A DNA stretch of 64,000 nucleotides from Haematococcus lacustris (GCA_030144725.1 JASKMD010000017.1:6691992-6755991), one strand, 5' to 3'; positions 24,833-34,825 are shown, counted from the stretch's first letter. Notes: generated by a model from the letters alone, not told the origin. Program-made: numbers and translations.

Positions 24833-24844
24833 CTGGAAGGTAAT

Positions 24845-25425
24845 GTCACATTTGCGTTACGCCGCTATAGCCGTCAGCCGTTAGGCTGCTTGGCCGCCCT
24901 CCCCCTCTAGGGGTTCGGGACTTTCTGTAACGCACTTGAAAGCAAGGTGCATATGGGCTCAAAATAAAGTCATGCAAGTCCTCATTATTGTTCTAAAAAG
25001 ACATGGCAAACTCCGATTGCTCCCTGATGGGACTCGTAGCAGCACATGTGCACATGCATGGCGTCATCCACTACCCCCTCTGTGCATCTTGTGCATGTGC
25101 GATGGATGAAAGTAACCCCTCATATCGAGCCTTCTCCACCCGCAAACCGCTGTTGCCTAACCTGAACCTAGTGAAGCTCGTGCAAACTTCTGAAGAGAGC
25201 TGTCTATTAAGCAGGTGTGGTGCCATGTGATTGATGCCAATGCCGTCCTCATGCTTGAACCATGCAGCATACGTCTCAGGCAGCCTAGGGTCTCCCTCAA
25301 ACCCAGCCCAACGCCTCCCCCACCTCTCGAGCCACTTGACTTCCATAGCCTTGGTGCCTAGGATCATTGGGAAGGGGTTTATAGCTGTCAGGGGTGCGAT
25401 TAATGACGCAGTGGCATAGCTGAGC
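24845..25425 (-). pseudogene. 3' end of a non-LTR retrotransposon (truncated)
   Basis: Minus-strand reading contains KAMEVKWLERWGRRW, then RFRLGNSGLRVEKARYEG, as found after the reverse transcriptase domain of LINE-type ORFs, and a 3' tail with 'ggttcgggactttctgtaac'. The same end occurs in the other orientation at 36930-37290, where the following CxxC...H...C knuckle is better preserved. No RT catalytic motif is present. Confidence 0.6.
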
Positions 25426-25427
25426 AG

Positions 25428-27283
25428 CGTGAATTTGTGTTTAATCCAGCAACACAAATTGGGGTGGGCATTGACCCTGGCGTCACTCGAAGTCAGGCCA
25501 GCTGGTAGCTGACAAGCTGGCTTGGTAAAAGCTGACCGAAGGCCAGGCGAAGCATGCCAGTGGCCTGAACAATGCTGGCCGCACCACCCAGCGATGGCTA
25601 TCACCAATTCAGCCCCACCTCCAGCACCTCGCAGCAGCCAGCTCAGCCGGCACCTCCCTGGTCGCCAACCTTAAGCACATCACAGTCACCCTGGCCACCT
25701 GGGATGCGGTGTGGGAGGTGTACCTGGACCCCATGTGAGCACGGCAACGGCTGCGGCTGTACAGAGCCCAGGACCGGGCGCTGGAGCAGTTCTTTAAGAA
25801 GGTGAGGGTGGGTAGGTGGGAGGGAGGGTTAGGTACTGAGAGGCGGGCGGGCGGGCGGGCGGGCGGGCGGGCGGGCGGGCGGGCGGGCGGGCGGGCGGGC
25901 GGGCGGGCGGGCGGGCGGGCGGGCGGGCGGGCGGGCGGGCGGGCGGGCGGGCGGGCGGGCGGGCGGGCGGGCGGGCGGGCGGGCGGGCGGGCGGGCGGGC
26001 GGGCGGGCGGGCGGGCGGGCGGGCGGGCGGGCGGGCGGGCGGGCGGGCGGGCGGGCGGGCGGGCGGGCGGGCGGGCGGGCGGGCGGGCGGCGGGCGGGCG
26101 GGCGGGCGGGCGGGCGGGCGGGCGGGCGGGCGGGCGGGCGGGCGGGCGGGCGGGCGGGCGGGCGGGCGGGCGGGCGGGCGGGCGGGCGGGCGGGCGGGCG
26201 GGCGGGCGGGCGGGCGGGCGGGCGGGCGGGCGGGCGGGCGGGCGGGCGGGCGGGCGGGCGGGCGGGCGGGCGGGCGGGCGGGCGGGCGGGCGGGCGGGCG
26301 GGCGGGCGGGCGGGCGGCGGGCGGGCGGGCGGGCGGGCGGGCGGGCGGGCGGGCGGGCGGGCGGGCGGGCGGGCGGGCGGGCGGGCGGGCGGGCGGGCGG
26401 GCGGGCGGGCGGGCGGGCGGGCGGGCGGGCGGGCGGGCGGGCGGGCGGGCGGGCGGGCGGGCGGGCGGGCGGGCGGGCGGGCGGGCGGGCGGGCGGGCGG
26501 GCGGGCGGGCGGGCGGGCGGGCGGGCGGGCGGGCGGGCGGGCGGGCGGGCGGGCGGGCGGGCGGGCGGGCGGGCGGGCGGGCGGGCGGGCGGGCGGGCGG
26601 GCGGGCGGGCGGGCGGGCGGGCGGGCGGCGGGCGGGCGGGCGGGCGGGCGGGCGGGCGGGCGGGCGGGCGGGCGGGCGGGCGGGCGGGCGGGCGGGCGGG
26701 CGGGCGGGCGGGCGGGCGGGCGGGCGGGCGGGCGGGCGGGCGGGCGGGCGGGCGGGCGGGTCCATGGAGCGCCATGGGCGTGCCAAGCAGCTGGGGGTGT
26801 TCTTTGGTGCAGCTGGCATTGGCACCCGAGGAGCACCGCACCACCCGGGTCAGCTCAGCAGTGAATGGCCAGCAGCCCTGTGAGGAGCTGGACCATGAGC
26901 AGCCCACCAGGCGTGCAGGCTGAAAGCCCCCAGCAGGGCAGGTGGACCTCCGCCTGCTGCGCCCAGCCTGGAGCCAGCAGCGTGACCAGCCAGTGAAGGG
27001 CATGATGTGGTGCCCGGTAGTAGCCCCCCACCAGCCCCCACAGGCCCCATGCAGCAGCCAGGAGGCCACACAGCCAGCAGCCTCAGAGCAGGGGCCCAAC
27101 ACTCCCCCGCCAGCCAAGCGTAGCAAGCGCACCAAGGCTGAGCAGGCAGCTGAGCCCACCGAGCCTACTGAGGGAATTGGCAAGGGCCAGGGCAAGGCTA
27201 CCAAGCCCAAGCCATCCCCACAGCCAGGCAGGTGGCTGGACAGAGACCGCAATGCAGCGCTCAACATGCAGCGCATAGCGGAG
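25428..27283 (+). pseudogene. Fanzor-like pseudogene (copy F8) with giant intronic repeat
   Basis: Begins at the RuvC-I region (EFVFNPATQIGVGIDPGVTR) right after the LINE fragment, with frameshifts after it. The stretch to the intron donor at ~25800 corresponds to F1. The intron holds a ~920-bp tetranucleotide array. Next come MERHGRAKQLGVFFGAAGIG and a deletion that joins GIGT to RTTRVSSAVNGQQPCE, losing the VDEH residues. MMWCPVVAPHQPPQ, PAKRSKRTKAEQAAEP and RWLDRDRNAALNMQRI follow. Homology stops at AESI, where the sequence jumps into a variant 3' block. Not functional. Confidence 0.8.
25842..26760 (+). repeat. (GGGC)n tetranucleotide array, ~920 bp
   Basis: Almost uninterrupted GGCG/GGGC repeat with only three single-base slips (near 26090, 26314, 26626). 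It lies in the Fanzor F8 intron; in copy F1 the same intron is about 140 bp and lacks it. All six frames are open, hence long false Arg-Pro/Ala-Gly-Gly ORFs. Confidence 0.97.
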
Positions 27284-27460
27284 AGCATATTTCTCATGCC
27301 AACTCTACACCATAGCCCTATCGGTCAGGCAATAGTGTAGGTGGTAGGCACTTATGCATCATGTCGCGTACATTGGGTACACTCCACACAGCCCAATAAC
27401 ACATATAGCTCAGACATCATAACTGTGGTGCATCGCACAGCATACCCAGGTTCAACCATC
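27284..27460 (+). mobile_element. Variant Fanzor 3' block after F8
   Basis: 'catgccaactctacaccata' and 'caggcaatagtgtaggtggt' match the 3' block but with the diverged subfamily seen at 39050 and 41360. The block decays toward 27460. Confidence 0.6.
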
Positions 27461-27970
27461 AGCTGGCCAGTTCAAACGTGGGTGCGATCCAAGGGGGTTG
27501 TAATAAGCATGCCACGTCCCGTCCGTAGCCATGAGCTGAGAACCCTATCAACCCTATGGACCATGACTTTGCTGACCTGCAACAATGCTGACAGCTGACG
27601 AACGCTGATGCTACGGCCCTGTGTGAGAAGTGCCCTGCCACTGTTGATCCTTGGTTGGCATAGAAATCGCATGCAGCCTACGAATGGGATGCGACACCAT
27701 GCTTGTCGCAAAGCTCGCGGTGCAGCTGTGCAGCAGAGTGCGGACAAACCAATCTGGAAACCACCTCCTCAGGCTTAAACACCTGCCCGCTTCATTGGGC
27801 TCTGCTCAGCCCTGGCATGCACTGAGCTGGACCCCTAGGGGTCGCTTCCGTACCTCGAGGACTCCTGCTGTGCCACCTCTAGCAGAATGAGGCACGCTGT
27901 GTTGTCGTTGGAGTCGCTGCAGTGGCCTCAGCTTCCAGAATGGTGCGCACTACTTTGACGAAAGCGGCTT
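27461..27970. promoter_or_regulatory. 5' flank of TOM1-like gene
   Basis: No gene recognised. An in-frame TGA at about 27956 precedes the TOM1-like ATG, supporting the chosen start. Confidence 0.35.
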
Positions 27971-29394
27971 ATGAGCAACGCGCTGATGCTGATGACGTTT
28001 GCTGCTCCCCTGCTCGCTGCTGGTGACAGGTGGCAGCGCGTGGAGCAAGACCCCCAGTTCCAAGTGTATGCAAACTGGGGCATCGCCGCGGCTTATGGCC
28101 TGATTGGGTTGGTCGCGCTGGTGCGCCATTGTGCAATACGCGTCCGCTCTGGTCGAGCGCAGTCAGCTGAGGCAGGCGGGCCTGTTTGTGCAGGTGCAAC
28201 TCATCCGGATACACCTGAGGGTGCCAGAGTATGGCATGACGACGCAGGTGTGGTGGGCACGGCTAGGGAGGCTGCAGTTGCACACTGGTGACTTGCCATG
28301 CTCACAGCAGCACAGCTAGGGGCCTCCAGTGGCTGACGCAGGGTTGCAGATCATGTTTGCAGAAAGTTTTCCACCTACTGAACTGCCTGGTTTGTACCCT
28401 GCGAGCTGGCATCTTCTTGTACCGGGGGCAAATGGAGGACCTGCATCCTCAGCTTGTCAAGATCCTTCTCCTTGACCTACCAGGTATCACCCCTATGCAC
28501 AGTGTTGTGTGTTGGCAGCACCAGGGGTCAACCTTGTCTCCTGTTTTCCAGGTCTTCTCTTCTTCACCACCTACACCCTCCTGGTCTTGTTCTGGGCTGA
28601 GATCTACCACCAAGCACGCAGCATGCCCACGGGAGCGTTGCGGCCCATCTTTGTTGTTTTGAACCTGCTGGTGTACGCCACACAGGTATGCTTCAGGGGG
28701 CTGGGCTCCATGCAGCAGACTGATTTCCACAGACAGCAGTACAGGAGCGCTCTTAAGAAAGCGTCACCACCCACCCATCCCCCTTGATGCCTTGGTTGCC
28801 TTGGTTGTGCAGGTTGGTTTGTGGACGATGAGCACCTGGCCAGGCCAAGATGCTGAGAGGCAGCGGCTTGGCTTTGTCATCTCTGACGTGTTTCTGGCAG
28901 TCATGTCAGCAGGCGCAGCAGCTGGCTTCCTGCTGTATGGGGGCCGCTTGTTCCTCATGCTGCAGCGCTTCCCAATCGAATCGCGAGGCCGGCGCAAAAA
29001 GCTGAGGGAGGTCGGATTGGTGACCACCATCTGTGCTGGCTGCTTCAGCTTCAGGTCAGATGCACAGCCCTGCCCCTCAAGCGACCTGTCAATTATCATC
29101 ATCATTGCCATCATAACCATCACAGAATGTTACCATGAGCTGTGTGCGCTGCAATGCAGCTGGTGTGCTGACGGTGCTGTGCTGTTCATGTGACCCCTGT
29201 GCAGGGCAGTGATGGTGTCCCTGTCAGCCTTTGACCTCCAGGACCTAGAGCTGGACATGCTGGGCCACCCCCTGTTGAACATCCTGTACTACAGCCTGGT
29301 GGAGATCCTGCCCACCGCATGTGTGCTCTACATCCTGCGCAAGCTGCCACCCAAGCGCACTACACAGGGCTACCAGCAGATCCCAGCCCAGTGA
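27971..29394 (+). CDS. TOM1/THH1-family seven-pass membrane protein
   Basis: Six exons join to 296 aa: 27971-28120, 28194-28247, 28363-28483, 28552-28685, 28813-29054, 29205-29394. All introns are GT-AG and phases match. Family signatures in order: [15 protein letters not shown] (first membrane span), [98 protein letters not shown] and [17 protein letters not shown]...LRKLPPKR. Length equals plant TOM1/TOM3 (about 290 aa). Plant relatives are tonoplast/endomembrane proteins named for their role as host factors in tobamovirus multiplication; their normal cellular role is poorly defined. ATG choice is supported by an upstream in-frame stop. No defects seen. Confidence 0.93.
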
Positions 29395-29655
29395 TGCAGG
29401 AGGGGATCAAGAAGGAGATCATGGGCTGTGCACAGCTGCATAGCAGCGGCTGCACTAGCACTGGCAGTGTCAAGACAGGCCTGTGCGAAGGTCTGTGCCC
29501 TGCAGGATTTCATCTGAACGCATGCATTGTTTCAAATTAATGGCAGGTGGTGTCTGAACTTGTGCATGCTCTAGCCAGTCAAATGGTACACGCGTTGGTT
29601 TGTTGCCATGTTGCTGATTGTGATTTTGGAATACTAGCATTCAGTTGTCATGAGA
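29395..29655. other. TOM1-like 3' region
   Basis: Presumed 3' UTR and spacer up to the Fanzor element. No exact TGTAA noticed and no other feature seen. Confidence 0.3.
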
Positions 29656-29671
29656 TGCTGGATAAGCCAAG
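29656..29671 (+). repeat. Left 16-bp target-site duplication of F1 element
   Basis: TGCTGGATAAGCCAAG is identical to 33749-33764, immediately outside the other end of the element. Confidence 0.88.
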
Positions 29672-30952
29672 CCAAATTCATCCAGGGGAGAACATGGTTG
29701 ACATCTGGGAGAACATGGTTGGCCCTTTGGAGGGGCCCTTTGGAGGTGCCCTTTGGCAATGCCCTTTGGAGGTGCGAGAGTGAGTGACATCGCCTCCTGG
29801 GTATAAGTGGGTAGCAGCAGGTGTGTGCCGATATGAGCCTAGTGGCGCAATGCCTCCGAGGAAGCGGCCCAGTAGCGCGGATCAAGAGCCGCAATCTATT
29901 GAAATCCTAACTTATCTTATTTAAATGTTCGTCGTAGTCGTGGTGTGGTCCGCTGCAACTATGCAGTCCGGTGAGCTCTGCGCTGCTCACATCGCTACTG
30001 TTCATGCCAGCGCAGGTCCTTGCACCCCTCCAGGCAAACAACGCGAGGAGCGAAGGGCTGAATGGGCGACCCAGCGACGACAGGTGCGCATCCGCCTCCC
30101 CCGCCGCCTTGTATGCCCCCGCACTGTTTGTGTCCCCGCATTGTGGCCCCGGATTGTGTGGCGGCCTGTCAAAATGGTGATTGTAATTGGCTGCAGGTCA
30201 TCAAGGTCCCGGAGTGCGCTGTGCTGCGCGGGTGCAAGAAGACGAAGCGCAAGCTAAAGGCGCACTTCCAACTGAGGGCTGGTGTGCACAGCCAGCTCCG
30301 TGTCATCGCCTCGTTGTATGTGCTCAGGATCTTCCTGACATGCTTGGTGGGTTACTCCACCCCAGGGTTCCGCAGCGCCCTACACCTCCAACCGTGCAGC
30401 CTCCTCGTGCACTGGATGCTGCCCCTTTACCCCCACTCCCCCTGCGTGTCCCTGCCCAGCCAGCAGCCCTGGCTATGGACTGGGATCCTGAGGCTGAGCC
30501 GGAGCCTGAGCCAGAGCCTGAGCCAGAGCCTGCCCCAGCGCCACCCACGCTGCGGCCACCCAGTGCCCGCCTCGCTGCCCGCCACCCCCCAGCAGCAGCA
30601 CCCACTGGGCCACCCATGCCCCTTGACAGCGAAGATCCCGTCATGCTGCAGCAGCTGCAGGTATTCTGTGAATACTTTGCTAACTCCAAGAAGTTGACAC
30701 CCTACAACCAGCTGCAGCGGCGGCTTGGGCGCCCAAGGCAGATCCTACACTACAGCATCAAGCCCGCCTTTGATGACCCCAGCAACCAGGAGCTGCTGGC
30801 CAAGCTGCAGCAACTTGGCAGCGTCAACCTGACCGGGGACAACAACACCATCAGCCATCACTCCATGCAGCTTGCGGTTGCCATGCAGCAGCACTACTCC
30901 AACCCAGGCAAGTGATGGTGGTGCATAGAATCTGGACCTGGACCTTGATATA

Positions 30953-31052
30953 GACCTGACCCTGACCTGACCCTGACCCTGACCCTGACCCTGACCCTGA
31001 CCCTGACCCTGACCCTGGCCCTGACTCTGGCCCTGACCCTGACCCTGACCCT
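30953..31052 (+). repeat. (GACCCT)n array in Fanzor intron
   Basis: About 15 units of GACCCT/CCCTGA, with GGCCCTGACTCT variants, between the two N-terminal exons of F1. Confidence 0.9.
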
Positions 31053-32198
31053 GACCTGCATGCATGCAGAACGCTATCTCAAGCTGTACGCCAAGGCAGC
31101 CAGGGCCCGGCTATGCTGGAGCGGGGAGGAGGCTCAGCTGTTCATCAGGATGGCGTGTGGGTACAGCCTCGACGCTGACAGCCCTGAGCTGCAGGCAGCC
31201 ACCCTGGACAAGGGACACGTGGCTGACCTGATAGAGGAGGCAGCCAAGTAGCGGAGACTGCTGGCCCTGGAGGAAAATGAGTCCTTGCAGGACACCGTGC
31301 CCTCCCCTGCCGCATGCGCCATGCGGTGCATGTGTGCAGGTGCCTGGAGCAGTGGCAGCAGCCCCCCACCCCACCCGTGCCAGGCAAGCCAAAGAGTGGC
31401 AGGCGTAGGGTAGGTCCCCTGGTTCTGACCTGCCCACCCCCCTTCACCCTCACGCCCATGGCCAAGGTGGGCATCCACTTCATCAAGGTGGACAGCAGAG
31501 TGCTCCACGGGGTGTGCCAGCAGCTGGGGCTCACGAGGGAGACAGCGGATGTGTTCACCGCAGAGCCAGCCCGTAGCCAGCATTGAACCAGGTGGTTCAG
31601 CACGGGGAAGCTGGCCAACCAGGGGTTTGAGTTCGAGAGGACGGTAGAGACAGATGGCATCAGTGTGTGTGTGCAATACACCCGCCCCCTCCCAACCCCT
31701 CCTGCGCCACCCTCAGCAGCAAGCCCCTCCAGCAGCAACAGCAGCCCAGTGGCAGCCCCAGGTGCAGCAGCTGTAGCGGCCCATGAGTTGGGCCTGCCCC
31801 GCATTGGCAAGGGCCTAGCTGAAACACGGCAGTTTGTGTTCAACCCAGCCACCCAGATTGGGGTAGGCATTGACCCTGGCGTCACCCAGGCAGTCAGTGC
31901 AGCCTCAGGGGTGTGGGATCCGGCAACAGGCCAGCTGATGGCAGACCAGCTGCGCCGGTGGAAGCTGACCAAGGGCCAGGTCAAGCATGGCAGTGGCCTG
32001 AACAATGCCCGCCATGACACCGAGCGGTGGCTGGCTCCTATCAAGCCACACCTCCAGCACCTGGCAGCAGCAAGCTCAACCGGCACCTCCCTGGAGGCCA
32101 ACCTGAAGCACATCACCGTCACCCTGGCCACCTGGGATGCGGTGTGGGAGGTGTACCTGGACCCCAAGTGGGCACAACAGCGGCTCAGGCTGTACGGA

Positions 32199-32544
32199 CA
32201 CTCCTACAAATTAATCCCTGCGTCCGTCCCTGCGTTTTGACCAACCTTGTCCGATCGGGCTGAAAATTTGATAGATGGTAGTTTGCAGAATATAAAACAT
32301 ATTTTTAGGATAAAATATTTTAAAAAAATCAAAGGCGGCTGCGCTGTGGCCCTGTGGCTAGAGTGCAGGGATGAGTGCAGGGATAGGTTGCGGGCCACAG
32401 CGCAACAGCTTTTGGATTTTTCCAAATATTTTTCTTGAAAAATATGTTTTATTTTCCGAAAACTGCCATCTATCAAATTTTCAGCCCGATCGGACAAGGT
32501 CGGTAGAACGCAGGGACAAACGCAGGGACTAAATTGTAGGAGTG
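32199..32544. mobile_element. Foldback MITE inserted in Fanzor F1
   Basis: Inverted repeats of about 115 bp start CACTCCTACAAATTAATCCC and end with its inverse (TTTAGTCCC version). Both include CCTTGTCCGATCGGGCTGAA. The insertion separates 'gctgtacgga' from 'gctcaggaccgg', which are continuous in copy F8 as 'ctgtacagagcccaggaccgg'. No clear TSD beyond one base was found. Confidence 0.82.
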
Positions 32545-33498
32545 AGCTCAGGACCGGACACTGGAGCAGTTCTTCAAGAAGGTGCGGGTGGGTGGGAGGG
32601 AGGGAGGGTGAGGGACTGAGAGTTGGTGGGTTGGTAGGAAGTGAAAGAGGTGTTGCAAATGAAATGCCTAACTGTGTGCCACCATGTCAGCCATCCTCTG
32701 TTTGCCTTGTGTGCATGGCTGCAGTTGGAGGAGGACATGTAGGAGGTGTCCATGCAGTGGCATGGGCATGCCAAACAGCTGGTTTTCTTCTTTGGAGCAG
32801 CTGGCATTGGCACAAGGGGGGGCTGGGGTGCTGATGCGGTGCTGCGTGCCTGCTGCAAGGTGGTGTGCAGGCCCAGGGGCACAAACCAGCAGCGGGGCAG
32901 GGTGGTGCTTGTGGATGAGCACCGCACCAGCCGGGTCAGCTCAGCAGTGAATGGCCAGCAGCCCTGTGAGAGGCAGCTGAACAAGCGCAGGGCCACTAGG
33001 CCTGCAGGATGGAAGCCCCCAGCAGGGCAGGTGAAACACTGCCTGGTGCGCCCAGCCTGGAGCCAGCAGCGTGACCAGCCAGTGGGGGGCATGATGTGGT
33101 GCCCGGTAGTGGCCCCCCGCAAGCCCCCACAGGCCCCACGCAGCAGCCAGGAGGCCACACAGGCAGCAGCCTCAGAGCCTGGGCCCAACACTCCCCTGCC
33201 AGCCAAGCGCAGCAAGCGCACCAAGGCTGAGCCGGCAGCTGAGCCCGCAACGGGCAAGGGCAAGGCTGCCAAGGCAAAGCCAGCACCACAGCCAGGAAGG
33301 TGGCTGGACAGGGACTGCAATGCAGCGTTGAATATGCAGCGCATTGGGGAGAGCAAGTGGCGCCCACTGGAGCTGTGCTAGTGGCCAGAGCAGGGGAAGT
33401 TGCCAGCCAAGGGCAAGGAGTACCTTGGCCTGGGATACAAGCGGGTGCGAGACAAGCCACCCAAGGCCCAGCAGCAGCAGCCTGCTGAGGCACAGTAG

Positions 33499-33748
33499 TG
33501 TGTGCCCCCTCTTTGAGCTGTCATCAGCTTTCAATTAGTGCATGTTTGTCATGCCAACTCTACGCATAGCCCTGTTACAGGGGTCAGGCAATGCTGTAGG
33601 TGGTAGGCGACCATGACCATGTGTATGCCATGTATAGGCCGTGAGCATGCCATGTGATGGGAACACCACACAGACAAAAACACCGTTTTGTAGTGGTCCA
33701 CAATTAGTGTGTTCGACTGCAATGAAGGCTCAAGGTTGAGGGCCTAGG
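33499..33748 (+). mobile_element. 3' non-coding block of F1 (reference copy)
   Basis: Follows the F1 stop: CTTTGAGCTGTCATCAGCTT, CAATTAGTGCATGTTTGTCA, GGTCAGGCAATGCTGTAGG, ACCATGACCATGTGTATGCC, ACAAAAACACCGTTTTGTAG and GCTCAAGGTTGAGGGCC. The block includes self-complementary parts (CATGGTCATGGTC-type and AAAACACCGTTTT). It recurs in at least eight places. In TnpB systems the guide RNA overlaps this end of the element, so a candidate omega-RNA role is inferred only. Confidence 0.7.
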
Positions 33749-33764
33749 TGCTGGATAAGCCAAG

Positions 33765-34029
33765 GTGGTGATGAGCCAGTCCTGTATGGGCGACATGAGT
33801 ACTTGGTAAGGCTTTAATACTTCTCAGCCTGCTAGACGCTCGCTCTTGGGTTCCACTTTGTGCTGAAAACAGGGAGCATTCCTGTGGCCTGGACACTATC
33901 ACACTACAGAGCATGGCTAGCTTGTGGCGCCAGGCTGATACTGTTAAAACGTGTCCACAGGGAGCGTCAATGCTCTCACAGCCCCAGCCCAAGAGCCTTG
34001 GCGAACTCGAGGGCTGGTTAGGATAGGTT
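33765..34029. other. No recognised gene
   Basis: Spacer between the F1 element and dispersed repeat A. Nothing seen. Confidence 0.35.
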
Positions 34030-34242
34030 TGTTTCGCCAGGCTGTCAGCCTTTAAGCATTTAAGTTGTTAGTTTTGATGAGGTGCCCAGTGGTCAAGGGG
34101 GATTAGCCCCAGGAACGAGTGCCACCGAGGTGGGGTTGGTAGTCATCAAGGGTGCGACCGAGGATGCTTCAACTTGATTGGAGTAGCTGAGTGAGATTAC
34201 CCACAGGCAAACATGTCGTTCCTTGTTGAGTGAGTTTTGTTG
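34030..34242 (+). repeat. Dispersed repeat A (inverted copy 39941-40160)
   Basis: 'gttagttttgatgaggtgcc' ... 'caaacatgtcgttccttgtt' is found inverted at 39941-40160 with few changes. Non-coding. Confidence 0.75.
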
Positions 34243-34289
34243 GCCTGGACACTATCACAGGCGAAAGGTGACTTCTATGACCACGCCTT

Positions 34290-34420
34290 ACACATGACAA
34301 ACAAGATCAACAAATGCAACAGATCTGAACAGATGACAACAAATCTGCGACTCATTCCATGGTTGTTCATCACTGTGACCGAATTCAATGATAACAGGGG
34401 AGCGTCCAATGCCCATCAGC
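34290..34420 (+). repeat. Dispersed repeat C (direct copy 37306-37415)
   Basis: 'caaatgcaacagatctgaac' ... 'ccatggttgttc' ... 'gtccaatgccc' recurs at 37306-37415. That copy overlaps the end of the CAP-gene ORF. Confidence 0.7.
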
Positions 34421-34619
34421 CACTCCAGGCCAGGCAGGCCAATAAGATTGTGGATTCCAACCTTGTCATGGTTTTGGGTCACACGTGGCTTTGGGTCAAG
34501 GGTGGAGGCAGCCTGAGGGCCGCTCCAGGGTCACACACGGCTTTGGGTCAAGAGGAGGTCACGGCCGTCAAGCAGGCTATCATGGGCTGGGAATGTGGAA
34601 ACTAAGTGATATGTGTAAT

Positions 34620-34825
34620 GGATCTCACTTCCGCCTCATTCCGGTTGCCGCCACTCCGGTTGGATGGCGACCTGATGCACCACCCAGCACGGCCACTCCG
34701 CTTGGATGGTGTTGCTCAGTCCATGTGATGTCCCCGAAAAGGAACTGCAAGCGCCCCGTCTCCCCAGCACCCTCCGCAGCCGGTAAGCCGCAGAGCTCAA
34801 GGAGAGGCCCCGAAGCTAACTGACG
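34620..34825 (+). repeat. Dispersed repeat B / Fanzor F2 first exon (inverted copy 40195-40405)
   Basis: 'gttggatggcgacctgatgc' ... 'ggaactgcaagcgccccgtc' is repeated inverted at 40195-40405. The segment contains the proposed start and first exon of copy F2, so B is probably the 5' end of that Fanzor subfamily. Confidence 0.7.

Larger units (their letters stand above)
29850..33498 (+). pseudogene. Fanzor-like (TnpB-like) nuclease, full-length copy F1, inactivated
   Basis: Fanzors are eukaryotic homologues of the RNA-guided nuclease TnpB. Starts MPPRKRPSSADQEPQ. Recognisable parts: 30610-30907 (VMLQQLQVFCEYF ... LGSVNLTGDNNTI), a GC-AG intron holding a hexamer array, 31070-31250 (ERYLKLYAKAARARLCWSG), 31840-31890 RuvC-I (IGVGIDPGVTQAVSA), 31930-32190 helices (LTKGQVKHGSGLNNARHDTE), 32546-32582 and, after a GT-AG intron, 32721-33380 with QLVFFFGAAGIGTRGGWGAD, VVLVDEHRTSRVSSAVNGQQ, MMWCPVVAPR and RWLDRDCNAALNMQRIGESK. 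The acidic residues of GIDPG, VDEH and DRDCNAA fit a RuvC site. Stops at about 31249, 31584, 32740 and 33380, plus a MITE at 32199, inactivate it. The cysteine pair expected after TS is replaced (SSAV). Confidence 0.82.
29672..33748 (+). mobile_element. Near-complete Fanzor-carrying element F1 (4077 bp)
   Basis: Bounded by perfect 16-bp direct repeats. The left end carries GGGAGAACATGGTTGG and several CCCTTTGGAGGTG-type units, then a conserved leader (GTGAGTGACATCGCCTCC) before the ATG at 29850. The body is a Fanzor-like gene with introns. The right end is the 3' block ending GGTTGAGGGCCTAGG. There are no obvious terminal inverted repeats and no second ORF such as a recombinase or reverse transcriptase. 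The same left and right ends are fused in the mini-elements at 47707-48133 and 53094-53997, which confirms the boundaries. Confidence 0.85.

Noticed and set aside
25609..27297. 562-aa minus ORF and other long ORFs (343, 373, 335 aa) of (ARPP)n/(AGGR)n
   Set aside because: They are translations of the GGGC tetranucleotide array, open in all frames.
27889..27970. Upstream ATG (27889) as start of the TOM1-like protein
   Set aside because: Its frame ends at the TGA near 27956 before the conserved region; ATG 27971 gives the family length.
29672..33748. IS607-type element with a serine recombinase partner
   Set aside because: No recombinase ORF in the element, and the flanking duplications do not fit that mechanism.
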